Of a stretch of DNA of 38,024 nucleotides, positions 30,202 through 37,368 are shown piece after piece (the first letter of the stretch is position 1; each line of letters opens with the position of its first letter). A model generated the notes under the pieces. That model worked only from the letters and a program-made list of their open reading frames with translations, was not told where the DNA came from and did not search any database. Source of the stretch: VRUE01 sp035605155 (GTDB lineage: Bacteria > Actinomycetota > Thermoleophilia > Solirubrobacterales > 70-9); contig DATNHC010000129.1 of NCBI GenBank assembly GCA_035605155.1, positions 1 through 38,024 of the forward strand, written 5' to 3'. A program made the translations under genes and the position numbers.

Positions 30202-31999
30202 GGGTCTTCGCCTCGGCTTGTAATTCGGCTCGCCAGGGCACCGGGCTGGCGTCCCTCGGTATCGCCACTTCCGCCGGGGCGGCGATAGCCGGAAGCTCGG
30301 CGGCGGGCACGTCCGCGAAGCGGCCCAGCGTCACTTCGACTGGCGCGCCGGCAGCAGCGCGGTAGGAGAAGCCCCCAGGCGGCAGCTCAAATTGGAGAGA
30401 GCCCGTGGTGCCCGGTGCCGGCACCAGGGCCAGGCAGGCTCCCACCGGCCTTGCGTGCCCGCCGCTCACCGTTAATAGTTCGAGGGGTGACCCGGAGCGA
30501 CCGATCGCCGGCCCGGCGGCCGGCCGAGGGCTGAGAGCAAGAGCACGCACCAGCTCCTGGTCGGCGGCTTCGCGGGCCTGGGGGCCTGTGGTCTCAAGCT
30601 GCTCGATGGAGAAAGCAGGCGAGCCGAAATCGTCGCTGGCCTGGAAGTACGCCCAAGCCGGGAAGAGCATGTCGGGATGGGAGTGGGTGGTGCTGGAGTC
30701 CTCCACGGCAAGGTTCGGATCGACCCGATCCCGGCTCAGCTCCAGGGTCGCAAGCGTGGCGCGATTTGTGGCGCCCTCTGCCTCGAAGAGCCTGCCCCCG
30801 ACCCGCAGCTCGGCGACGTTGGCCATCAGCGACAGGCCGAAGAGGACCGCTGCGGCAAGGCCCGCCGGAGTCCTCCAGCGGATGTCCCGGGCGAGCTCTG
30901 CCACCAAGAGCAAGGTGAGGATGCCACCCATGTAGACATAGCGGCTGGCGCTTGGGGCACGGGCCGGGCTGAGACCGATCGCGACGAGCGCTAGGTAGGC
31001 AAGCAGGATGGCGGCCACGGTCCAGAAGCGAATCGAGCGAACGGAGCGGCCGACGTGCAGCACGACCAGCCCAGCCAGAATCACCGCCAGCGGATATCCC
31101 CACTCGGACCGGACGTTGATCAGGTCGGGTAGCTCGGCGCTGCCCGGGGCGCGGAAGAGGCCGGTAATTGCCGCACAGATCCCCGCCAGCTGATCGGCCA
31201 TGCCGCTGAAGAGGCTGCTGATCCCCTCAGCGGTTACCTCCGACTGGCCGAACTTACGCGCCCACAGGAACCAGATCGCGTAGACGGCCACTGGGACGAG
31301 CATCGGCCACGCACGCCGCCACTGCTCGCGGCCGCCGAGCCAGATTGCCAAGAGGGCGCCGAGAGCAAAGGCAATGCCAACGCTGAACGAGGCGAGCGAG
31401 AGTCCAAGCAGTAGAGCGGCGACGAGATCGCCCACGACCGTGCGCCGCTCCAGCGCAACCAGCATGCCCAGCCCCGCCGCCATGCCGGTCAGGTTGGGCA
31501 GCTCGTAGGCGCCCATGATCGTGTCCCAGCCGGCTCCGAAGAAAGCGACCAGAGCCGCGAGGGCAACCGCCACGGCAAGCGGTAGCCGCGCCCGGACGAG
31601 GACAAAGAAGAGCGATGCCACTGTCAGGTGCATGACCACTGTGGTGACCTGGAAGGGCAGATGCGAGTCCGCGCCTACCGTCGCGAAGAGACCCTTGTAG
31701 ACCAGCAGCGGAGCGACGATGAGATGGCCGTTCTGCGGCGTCAGCAGGGTTTCGAGTGACCAGCCGCCGCGTGAGACCAGGTAGCTCCACTCGTCGTTGA
31801 CGAAGGTCTGGCCCTGGCCCCAGGCCAGAATCAGCGCGGCAGCGAGGGCGAAGGAGAGCGTCAGCGCAACGTAGGCGACCCGCTCCTCGCCCGCCCGGTG
31901 CGCCGCGCCGGCGAGGCTGCCGACGAGCGAGTCCAGGGCTCCAATCGGGTCCACGGCCGGGCGCACCTCGGGCCCCTGCTCTGACTTCAGCGAAGCCAT
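30185..31999 (-). CDS. Polytopic membrane protein, GT-C glycosyltransferase-like
   Basis: A 604-residue membrane protein with about eleven helices. After the first helix (VALTLSFALAAALILAWGQG) the outside loop reads TFVNDEWSYLVSRGGWSLE. The Asp-Glu pair sits where GT-C enzymes of the PMT/ArnT type keep their catalytic acid. NGHLIVAPLLVYKGLFATVG continues the loop. The last 180 residues are soluble and end in a beta-rich domain (LQFELPPGGFSYRAAAGAPV). The ATG at 31999 was preferred because TAGACT lies 10 nt upstream; a farther upstream start would overlap the YhaM-like gene. Together with the overlapping downstream gene it may glycosylate an exported product. Neither donor nor acceptor is known. 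Confidence 0.67.
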   Translation of the reverse strand: MASLKSEQGPEVRPAVDPIGALDSLVGSLAGAAHRAGEERVAYVALTLSFALAAALILAWGQGQTFVNDEWSYLVSRGGWSLETLLTPQNGHLIVAPLLVYKGLFATVGADSHLPFQVTTVVMHLTVASLFFVLVRARLPLAVAVALAALVAFFGAGWDTIMGAYELPNLTGMAAGLGMLVALERRTVVGDLVAALLLGLSLASFSVGIAFALGALLAIWLGGREQWRRAWPMLVPVAVYAIWFLWARKFGQSEVTAEGISSLFSGMADQLAGICAAITGLFRAPGSAELPDLINVRSEWGYPLAVILAGLVVLHVGRSVRSIRFWTVAAILLAYLALVAIGLSPARAPSASRYVYMGGILTLLLVAELARDIRWRTPAGLAAAVLFGLSLMANVAELRVGGRLFEAEGATNRATLATLELSRDRVDPNLAVEDSSTTHSHPDMLFPAWAYFQASDDFGSPAFSIEQLETTGPQAREAADQELVRALALSPRPAAGPAIGRSGSPLELLTVSGGHARPVGACLALVPAPGTTGSLQFELPPGGFSYRAAAGAPVEVTLGRFADVPAAELPAIAAPAEVAIPRDASPVPWRAELQAEAKTLACPG

Positions 32000-32009
32000 C
32001 GAGCGGCGC

Positions 32010-32015
32010 AGTCTA
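32010..32015 (-). promoter_or_regulatory. TANNNT -10 box for the 30185-31999 membrane gene
   Basis: On the minus strand TAGACT ends 10 nt before the ATG at 31999. It lies just downstream of the coding end of the YhaM-like gene. Confidence 0.33.
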
Positions 32016-32024
32016 CGGTCGCGA

Positions 32025-33020
32025 TCAGGCGGCGCGCTGGCCGAAGTACGCCGACCCCGAGAGCGCACGGTCGAAGCCCGACCAGGACTCGCCGGCGGGG
32101 AGCTGGCGCTCGAGGCGGTCGAAGCTGCCGAGGCGGCCGCCGAGGTTGTCGATCATGTGAACGAGGACCGCCTCGCGGGTGGCCGGGACGACCGGCGAGC
32201 CGTGCTCGAGCGAGCCGTGGTGGGCGAGGATGATGTGCAGGACCGCCTGGGCGAGAGCGGGGTCGAAGCCGGGGATCTCCTCGATCTCGCGGCGCACCTT
32301 GTAGTAGCCGAGCGGGATCTCGCCCTGCAGGCGGCCGGCGTCGGTGAGGTCGATCGCCAGCGGGTCCTCGTTGTAGGCCTCGGTCTTGCCGATGTCGTGC
32401 AGGAGGGCTCCGGTGACGGCGACGTCGCGGTCGATGCCGGGGAAGAAGGCGGCGGCAGCGCTGACCGCCTGAGCCACCGAGACGGTGTGCTCGAGCAGGC
32501 CGTGACGGTAGGCCTGGTGGTAGGTCTTGGCCGCCGGCGCATCGCGGAAGCGGGGCCAGATCTCCGAGTCCTCGCCGAAGAAGCGATCGAGCAGCTGGCG
32601 CAGCTGCAGATCCTGCACGGTGGCGAGAAGAGCGCGCAGGTCCCCCTCCAGACGCTCGAAGGAGACCTCCGATTCGACCGCGAGGTCCTCCGGCCTGTAC
32701 TCGCCGTCGGCGGCCGCCCGCAGCGCGTTCAGCTTGATCTTCGGCCCCCACCTCTCGCTGACCTCGAAGAGCCCGGTGATGTGGACCGGGGTGCCCTTGG
32801 CGGCCGTCGCGTAAAGCGCCTCGGCCTCCTCCCAGGCGACCGCCTCGCAACTTCCGGTGGCGTCGCCGAGGCTGAGACGCAGCCAAGGCTCGCCGTTGCG
32901 CTTGCGGCGCAGCTCACGCTCACGCACCGCATAGACCCCCCCGACACGCTGCCCGTCCTGTAGCCCGGCAAGCGGTACGCGCACCTCGATCAGGGTGTCC
33001 GTGAGGGCCTGCTGCTCCAT
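32025..33020 (-). CDS. YhaM-like 3'-5' exoribonuclease (OB fold plus HD domain)
   Basis: A 331-residue protein built like YhaM of Bacillus. Residues about 20-110 are an OB-fold nucleic-acid binding domain (GVYAVRERELRRKRNGEPWL, PVHITGLFEVSERWG). Residues about 165-300 are an HD phosphohydrolase domain: YRHGLLEHTVSVAQ, ALLHDIGKTEAYNED with H208-D209, IILAHHGSLEHGSP and AVLVHMIDNLGGRLGSFDR. YhaM degrades RNA and single-stranded DNA from the 3' end and is best known from Firmicutes. The ATG at 33020 has TACTTT 9 nt before it. Length matches the family (about 314 residues). It stands alone, upstream of the membrane gene pair. Confidence 0.83.
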   Translation of the reverse strand: MEQQALTDTLIEVRVPLAGLQDGQRVGGVYAVRERELRRKRNGEPWLRLSLGDATGSCEAVAWEEAEALYATAAKGTPVHITGLFEVSERWGPKIKLNALRAAADGEYRPEDLAVESEVSFERLEGDLRALLATVQDLQLRQLLDRFFGEDSEIWPRFRDAPAAKTYHQAYRHGLLEHTVSVAQAVSAAAAFFPGIDRDVAVTGALLHDIGKTEAYNEDPLAIDLTDAGRLQGEIPLGYYKVRREIEEIPGFDPALAQAVLHIILAHHGSLEHGSPVVPATREAVLVHMIDNLGGRLGSFDRLERQLPAGESWSGFDRALSGSAYFGQRAA

Positions 33021-33029
33021 CTGAGATCC

Positions 33030-33035
33030 AAAGTA
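33030..33035 (-). promoter_or_regulatory. TANNNT -10 box for the YhaM-like gene
   Basis: On the minus strand TACTTT ends 9 nt before the ATG at 33020. It is the most AT-rich point in the 95-bp gap after the crcB pair. Confidence 0.42.
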
Positions 33036-33115
33036 ATGGCAGCCGCGGACGGCCCGTCGCTGCTGCAGTTTGTTCCTGCTACGCGGGGAAAAGCGCAAGA
33101 TCGCGAGCGCCGGGG

Positions 33116-33481
33116 CTAGAGGGCTGCGCCGAGCCAGTGGCCGAGGGCGACCGCGGCGAATCCCGCCACCAGGGAGAGGCCCAGGTTGAGCCAGACGAGG
33201 CGCATGTGGCCGGCGTCGGCAAGACGCTGCGAGTCGAGCATCCAGGCGGAGAAAGTCGTGAACGAGCCGAGGACGCCGCCGGCGACGATCGCCAGCGCCT
33301 CACCGCTCAGCGCCGCGCCGGCGATCAGCCCAAGCACCAGGGTGCCCGTCAGGTTGACCGCGAGGATGCCCAGCGGGAAGGGATGGTCGACGCGGGACGC
33401 GAAGGCCGAGTCGATCAGGAAGCGGGCGGTGGCAGCCGCGCCCCCGAACAGGGCGACGGCAACCCAAGCGGGAGCGCTCAC
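33116..33481 (-). CDS. crcB: Fluc/CrcB fluoride channel subunit 2
   Basis: A 121-residue, four-helix fluoride exporter. FGGAAATARFLIDSAF, PLGILAVNLTGTLVLGLIAG and GVLGSFTTFSAWMLDSQRLA match the three CrcB signature blocks. The conserved Asn of helix 2 (AVNLTG) lines the pore, and TTFS provides the central Na+ and Phe-box region. The GTG at 33481 overlaps the stop of the sister gene (GTGA). CrcB pairs in one operon usually form heterodimeric dual-topology channels. The more divergent N-terminal block suggests fixed orientation. Confidence 0.88.
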   Translation of the reverse strand: MSAPAWVAVALFGGAAATARFLIDSAFASRVDHPFPLGILAVNLTGTLVLGLIAGAALSGEALAIVAGGVLGSFTTFSAWMLDSQRLADAGHMRLVWLNLGLSLVAGFAAVALGHWLGAAL

Positions 33482-33882
33482 CCGGTCGCCTCCCGCGGCC
33501 GCTGCTCGAACGCCATCCCAGCGCGCACGCAGAGCAGCCCCAAGCTCAGAGTGGCGCCGACGTAGGCCGCCGCCAGGCCGAAGTGCCCGGCATCGACCAT
33601 TTCGAACAGCTCCAGCTGCAGGGTGGCGAAGGTGGTCAGGGTGCCGCAGATGCCGGTGGTGAGGAACGGGTGGGCGAGACTGTCCTGCGGATGGTCGCGA
33701 AGCCGCGCGACGAAGTAGCCGAGCAGCAGCGCCCCGACCATGTTCACGACGAAGGTCCCCCACGGCCAGCTGCCGGCGCCATGCGGAGCGGCCTCGGCCA
33801 GCCCGATCCGGACGAGCGCACCGATCGTCCCTCCGGCGTAGATCGCTCCCAGGCGCAGCAGATCGAAGCGGCGTGCTCGCAT
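33478..33882 (-). CDS. crcB: Fluc/CrcB fluoride channel subunit 1
   Basis: A 134-residue partner of the gene at 33116. It has GTIGALVRIGLAEA, PWGTFVVNMVGALLLGYFVA and TGICGTLTTFATLQLELFEM in family order. The start ATG 33882 is chosen because AGGAG lies 9 nt upstream; GTG 33888 is too close to that site. The positive-inside pattern (MRARRFDLLR) would put its N-terminus in the cytoplasm. No fluoride riboswitch could be seen in the 63 bp between this start and the divergent FAH gene. Confidence 0.88.
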   Translation of the reverse strand: MRARRFDLLRLGAIYAGGTIGALVRIGLAEAAPHGAGSWPWGTFVVNMVGALLLGYFVARLRDHPQDSLAHPFLTTGICGTLTTFATLQLELFEMVDAGHFGLAAAYVGATLSLGLLCVRAGMAFEQRPREATG

Positions 33883-33945
33883 CCTCACAAGCTCCTATCA
33901 GGATTGGCAGGTGCGAGGCCGGCGGATGTGGAAGAGTCGGCGCGG

Positions 33946-34827
33946 ATGAAGGTTTGTAAGTTCGAAGCAGCCGGAGGAAGGGCCGCGATTGGGGTCGTCG
34001 AGGGCGACGAGGTCATCGACCTCTCCGGGGCGGGGCTTCCCGCCGAACCGGCGGCGGCACTCGACGAAGTTGGCCGCGGAGGGCTGGAGGACGCCGCCAA
34101 CGACGCTCCGCGCCTACAGCTCGCCGACGTTCGCCTGCTTGCCCCGGCCGTGCCGCGCAAGTACCTGGGCATCGCGCTCAACTACACCGACCACATCGCT
34201 GAGCTGGGCATGGAGGCGCCCGAAGTGCCTGTTTTCTTCAACAAGCAGGTGACCTGCGTGGTCGGTCCCAACGCCGAGGTGCACATGCCCAAGGTCTCGA
34301 CCCTGCTCGACTACGAGGCGGAGCTGGCCCTGGTGATCGGCAAGCGCTGCCGCCACGTCGCGGTCGAGCGCGCCCACGAGGCGATCGCCGGGTACACCTG
34401 CGCCAACGACCTCAGCGTGCGCGACTGGCAGGGCCGGGCGCAGACGATGACGATCGGCAAGTCCTTCGACACGCACGGCCCGCTCGGGCCGTGGCTGGTC
34501 ACTCCCGAGGAGGTCGGCGACCCGCAGGACCTGCGCATCCGCAGCTACGTCGACGGGGAGCTGCGCCAGGACGCGAGCACGGCCGAGATGGTCTTCGACT
34601 GCTTCCAGCAGGTCGCCCACCTCTCCGAAGCCTTCACGCTGGAGCCCGGTGACGTGGTCGCCACCGGCACGCCGGCGGGCGTCGGCATCGGCCGCAAGCC
34701 GATCCGTGAGAATGTGCTGCACGTCGGCGAGACGGTGCGGGTCGAGATCGAGCGCGTCGGCGAGTTGGTCAACACCGTCGTCGAGGAGCCCGAGGGCTTC
34801 CTGGCGCCGGGTCCAGACGCGATCTGA
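33946..34827 (+). CDS. Fumarylacetoacetate hydrolase family protein
   Basis: A 293-residue FAH-fold enzyme. YLGIALNYTDHIAELGMEAPEVPVFF opens the catalytic domain. LLDYEAELALVIGKR provides the metal-binding Glu residues (E-x-E pattern). CANDLSVRDWQGRAQ and IGKSFDTHGPLGPWLVT provide the conserved Asp and Lys. TLEPGDVVATGTPAGVGIGRKP closes the fold. Such proteins cleave or decarboxylate 2-oxo/2,4-dioxo acids (fumarylpyruvate, acylpyruvate, 2-keto-3-deoxy sugar acids). The substrate here is unknown. The ATG at 33946 is the first codon that gives the normal MKVCKF start. It ends 8 bp from the convergent SDR gene. Confidence 0.88.
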   Translation: MKVCKFEAAGGRAAIGVVEGDEVIDLSGAGLPAEPAAALDEVGRGGLEDAANDAPRLQLADVRLLAPAVPRKYLGIALNYTDHIAELGMEAPEVPVFFNKQVTCVVGPNAEVHMPKVSTLLDYEAELALVIGKRCRHVAVERAHEAIAGYTCANDLSVRDWQGRAQTMTIGKSFDTHGPLGPWLVTPEEVGDPQDLRIRSYVDGELRQDASTAEMVFDCFQQVAHLSEAFTLEPGDVVATGTPAGVGIGRKPIRENVLHVGETVRVEIERVGELVNTVVEEPEGFLAPGPDAI

Positions 34828-34835
34828 GCAGCCGG

Positions 34836-35567
34836 CTAGCGGCCGCGCCGGTGCACCTCGGTCGCCGTCGCCTGGTCGCGCGGGCGAACGACGATCTCGT
34901 CGACGTTGACGTGCGTGGGCTGGGAGAGCGCCCAACGGATGCACTCGGCGACGTCCTCGGCGCACAGCGGCTCCATCCGCTCGTAGACACGGCTGGCCGC
35001 CTCCTCGTCGCCGCCGAAGCGGACCAGCGAGAACTCGGTCTCGACCATGCCCGGGGCGACCTCGGTGAAACGCACCGGCTCCCCGAGGAGCTCCAGCCGC
35101 AGCGTGCGGAGCATCGCCCGCTGGGCGTGCTTGGCGGCGGTGTAACCGGCGCCGCCGCGGTAGGTCTCGAAGGCAGCGATGCTGGTGACGCTTACCACGT
35201 GCCCGTCGCCGGATGCGATCAGCGGCGGCAGCAGGGCGCGGGTCATCCGCATCGTCCCCAGCACGTTCGACTCGTACATCTGCAGCCACTGCTCTTCGTC
35301 CGCTTCGGCGACCGGGTCGAGGCCGAGGGCCCCGCCGGCGTTGTTGATCAGCACGTCACAGGCCTCGACGCGCTCGGCGAGCGCGTCGACCGAATCCGGA
35401 TCGGCGACGTCGAGCGGGACGGCCACGCCGCCGATCTCACCGGCCAGCGCCTCGAGCCGGTCGACCCGGCGAGCGGCCAGAACCGTGCGATAGCCCTCCC
35501 CGGCCAAGGCCCTTGCCGTGGCGGCGCCGATGCCGCTGGAGGCGCCGGTGATCACCGCGGTTCGCAT
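34836..35567 (-). CDS. Classical short-chain dehydrogenase/reductase
   Basis: A 243-residue NAD(P)H-dependent SDR. TAVITGASSGIGAATARAL is the cofactor loop, AARRVDRL follows the second strand and favours NADPH, and LINNAGGAL is the structural Asn motif. VSVTSIAAFETYRGGAGYTAAKHA contains the Ser, Tyr142 and Lys146 of the active site. APGMVETEFSLVRF is the post-catalytic loop. It resembles YdfG/serine-3-dehydrogenase type enzymes that act on small hydroxy acids or amino acids. The exact substrate is not known. TAGGGT lies 6 nt before the ATG. Confidence 0.87.
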   Translation of the reverse strand: MRTAVITGASSGIGAATARALAGEGYRTVLAARRVDRLEALAGEIGGVAVPLDVADPDSVDALAERVEACDVLINNAGGALGLDPVAEADEEQWLQMYESNVLGTMRMTRALLPPLIASGDGHVVSVTSIAAFETYRGGAGYTAAKHAQRAMLRTLRLELLGEPVRFTEVAPGMVETEFSLVRFGGDEEAASRVYERMEPLCAEDVAECIRWALSQPTHVNVDEIVVRPRDQATATEVHRRGR

Positions 35568-35573
35568 CGCCCG

Positions 35574-35579
35574 ACCCTA
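35574..35579 (-). promoter_or_regulatory. TANNNT -10 box for the SDR gene
   Basis: On the minus strand TAGGGT ends 6 nt before the ATG at 35567. The hexamer is the same as before the gene starting at 10593. Confidence 0.42.
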
Positions 35580-35656
35580 GCGGCCGACACGGGTCCGTTT
35601 CCCCGCGACTCGACGCTACGAGGTCGCTTCGGCGGCGAGTCAGTGAGTCGGCGGCC

Positions 35657-35662
35657 TAGGAT
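35657..35662 (+). promoter_or_regulatory. TANNNT -10 box for the secreted orphan
   Basis: TAGGAT ends 7 nt before the GTG at 35670, which supports that GTG over upstream alternatives and predicts a leaderless transcript. Confidence 0.42.
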
Positions 35663-35669
35663 CGCCGCC

Positions 35670-36899
35670 GTGACACGGTTCTCCGCAATCGTCCTGCTCG
35701 CTCTGTTCAGCCTGCCGTCAGCCACGGTGGCGAAGCCCGGCATCGGACCGCAGGTCGCCGTCACCCACGCAGAGACGAGGCTGGGCTTCTGGGCGGGGGA
35801 GGCCGTTCCCGGCACCGACTGGAGCGTCCCGGAGACCTACTGGAACCGGCGCGACACTCACGCCTATACCCCTGGCCTCTGGCGCGTCCTGCGCCATCAC
35901 CGCATCCCGCTCTACTTCGGCCTGCGTTACCGGCGCGACTTTGGCCCGGTCCCCAAGGGGATGCCCCAGCGCACCGACGGGCTGCGGATCATCCGCCGAG
36001 CCAACCGGCACCGGGTGCCGGTCTGGGCGTGGATCCTCGTTCCCTACACCGAGGGCTACTGGGCCTGGGAGGGAGCGGCGGCCGAGCACTTCGACGCCGT
36101 CAGGGCGGTCTTGCGCTGGGCCCGCGCCAAGCGGGTCAGGCTGCGCGGTCTCGCGCTCGACCCCGAGCCTCCCCTGCGGACGCCCTTCGAGGCGCAGGCG
36201 GCAATCCTCAGCGGCGGCGCCGGATCCTCGCCCTTCCTGCACCAGGCGATCGACCCCGCCGGCCAGTGCCACGCGTGGAACGGATACACGCGCATCCAGC
36301 GCTGGGCCGCACGGCACGGCGTCGCGATCGCAACGGCGCCCTCCGCGCTGGCGCTCGACGACGTCGCGGACGGCCGCCTCGCGCTCCAGGACTCCGCCCA
36401 GTTCATCGTGCCGGATGCGCCGTGGGAAGGCGTCTTCTTCCAGGCCTACCGCAGCGTCTTTGCCTACTACGCGGGACGCGATCCGGGACCCGGCGTGGTC
36501 GCCTCCTACTTTCGCTCCTCCCAGCGCGAGTTCGGCAGCGCCGGCCAGATCAGCCTGGGTAGCGCCGGCCGCGGCCCCTACCGGCGCTTCTCGACTCTTC
36601 TCCACGACGTGCGTCTGGCTGCGACGCTGGGTGTCCGTGAACTGCCGATCTACTCGTTGGAGAGAACCCTGCGTTCATACGGCGGCCCACGGGCGGTGAT
36701 CCGCCTTGTCCGCGCCGCGCAGCACCCCTTTGCCGGCCCCAGGGCGACCAAGGCCAGCGCCCCGACTCCACAAGCCACGACATTCCGGGCCGCGATTCGC
36801 CGCTCGGACAAGGGAACCACGAGGGCGACGGCTGTGGCAACGGCCAGCCGCGGTCCCGCACAGCACCCCAATCCCTGGCCAGACGCCTGCCGACGTTAG
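35670..36899 (+). CDS. Secreted protein of unknown function, possible TIM-barrel fold
   Basis: A 409-residue exported protein that I do not recognise. Residues 1-21 form a signal peptide (FSAIVLLALFSLPSATVA). The mature part alternates strand-like and helix-like segments: RIPLYFGLRYRRDFG, RVPVWAWILVPYTEGYWAWE, RLRGLALDPEPPL, VAIATAPSALALDD, GVFFQAYRSVFAYYAG and ELPIYSLERTL. This is the layout of a barrel resembling glycosidase-like proteins. Asp/Glu in LALDPEP could be active-site residues. The last 55 residues are low-complexity Ala/Thr/Arg and unlike the rest; the opposite strand of that stretch encodes two hydrophobic segments. GTG 35670 is supported by the TAGGAT box. Confidence 0.6.
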   Translation: MTRFSAIVLLALFSLPSATVAKPGIGPQVAVTHAETRLGFWAGEAVPGTDWSVPETYWNRRDTHAYTPGLWRVLRHHRIPLYFGLRYRRDFGPVPKGMPQRTDGLRIIRRANRHRVPVWAWILVPYTEGYWAWEGAAAEHFDAVRAVLRWARAKRVRLRGLALDPEPPLRTPFEAQAAILSGGAGSSPFLHQAIDPAGQCHAWNGYTRIQRWAARHGVAIATAPSALALDDVADGRLALQDSAQFIVPDAPWEGVFFQAYRSVFAYYAGRDPGPGVVASYFRSSQREFGSAGQISLGSAGRGPYRRFSTLLHDVRLAATLGVRELPIYSLERTLRSYGGPRAVIRLVRAAQHPFAGPRATKASAPTPQATTFRAAIRRSDKGTTRATAVATASRGPAQHPNPWPDACRR

Positions 36900-37026
36900 C
36901 GCGGAGCGACGATCGCGAGGGCCGCAGCACGGCCTTGACTTGGTCGGCGCTTGCCTTCGGCGAGGCGAGAGCGGGCCACAGAGCGACAACGGATAAGAAA
37001 AGAGCAGGAGGAGATGAACGAATGAA

Positions 37027-37073
37027 TGGCGAGGGCCGGAATCGAACCGGCGATACCACGATTTTCAGGCGTG
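37027..37073 (-). pseudogene. 3' half of a tRNA (Phe-like, GAA), probable attachment site of an integrated element
   Basis: Read on the minus strand it contains an anticodon arm with loop CTGAAAA (stem 4 of 5 pairs), a 5-nt variable loop, and a perfect T-arm (GCCGG, TTCGATT, CCGGC). The 3' acceptor strand CCTCGCC and discriminator A complete it. No matching GGCGAGG 5' acceptor strand and no D-arm are found upstream on that strand, so the 5' half is missing. Tyrosine integrases commonly recombine in the anticodon-to-3'-end part of a tRNA and leave exactly this displaced fragment at one junction. The intact gene should lie beyond the right edge. Confidence 0.72.
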
Positions 37074-37190
37074 TATCCGGGCCAGCAAAAGCCAGCCCGA
37101 ATACGTCGTGAAAACCGCATTGCCATGCGGAATTCGGGGCTACCTCCAAGGAGCATTGTAGAGGGTCCGAGGGGCCTGGATACCGTTTGG

Positions 37191-37211
37191 TTCCGGGTGG
37201 ATTCCGGTGGA
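37191..37211 (+). repeat. Imperfect tandem repeat near the att site
   Basis: TTCCGGGTGGA is followed at once by TTCCGGTGGA, which differs by one G. It may be a pair of arm-type binding sites for an integrase or excisionase, or a chance repeat. Confidence 0.4.
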
Positions 37212-37212
37212 T

Positions 37213-37243
37213 TTGGGCTATGGAGGGTCGTCTCGTAGCCCAA
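37213..37243. repeat. 8-bp inverted repeat near the att site
   Basis: TTGGGCTA (37213-37220) and TAGCCCAA (37236-37243) pair perfectly around a 15-nt loop. It lies downstream of the truncated helicase gene on the minus strand and could serve as its terminator or as a protein-binding site. Confidence 0.4.
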
Positions 37244-37368
37244 TCAAGCGCCAAGGCCCCATGCAGCGACGTACTGGTCCGACGCACCGAAAACGAGCCG
37301 CTTGTCGCGCAAAGCGGGAACGCCGGTGCTATCGATGCCTGCTTACCCACACCCGACTTAGCTTTGAC

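Larger units (their letters stand above)
36900..37368. other. 469-bp non-coding stretch at the island boundary
   Basis: No protein gene is supported here. It contains a 7-bp stem (36918-36924 with 36930-36936, one G-U pair) that could end transcription from the secreted orphan, although no T-tract follows. It also contains the tRNA 3' half at 37027-37073, a near-perfect tandem repeat at 37191-37211 and an 8-bp inverted repeat at 37213-37243. Open frames through it are products of tRNA-derived sequence or of chance. Confidence 0.6.

Noticed and set aside
33883..33945. Possible fluoride riboswitch before crcB
   Set aside because: The 63-bp gap is too short to also hold an FAH promoter and shows none of the conserved crcB-motif pairings.
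34114..35289. A 391-codon minus-strand frame spanning the FAH and SDR genes
   Set aside because: It is out of frame with the SDR and antisense to the FAH gene, both of which carry full sets of family motifs.
36918..36936. A factor-independent terminator after the secreted orphan
   Set aside because: The stem is only 7 bp with one G-U pair and no T-tract follows; kept only as a remark in the non-coding stretch.
37026..37238. A 70-codon plus-strand frame beginning MARAGIEPAIPRFSG
   Set aside because: This is the familiar spurious translation of the antisense of a tRNA; the underlying DNA is the tRNA 3' half.
36550..37350. A minus-strand frame through the tRNA fragment that could be taken for an integrase remnant
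   Set aside because: It contains no R-H-R-Y integrase motifs, and its first and last parts are antisense or non-coding sequence.
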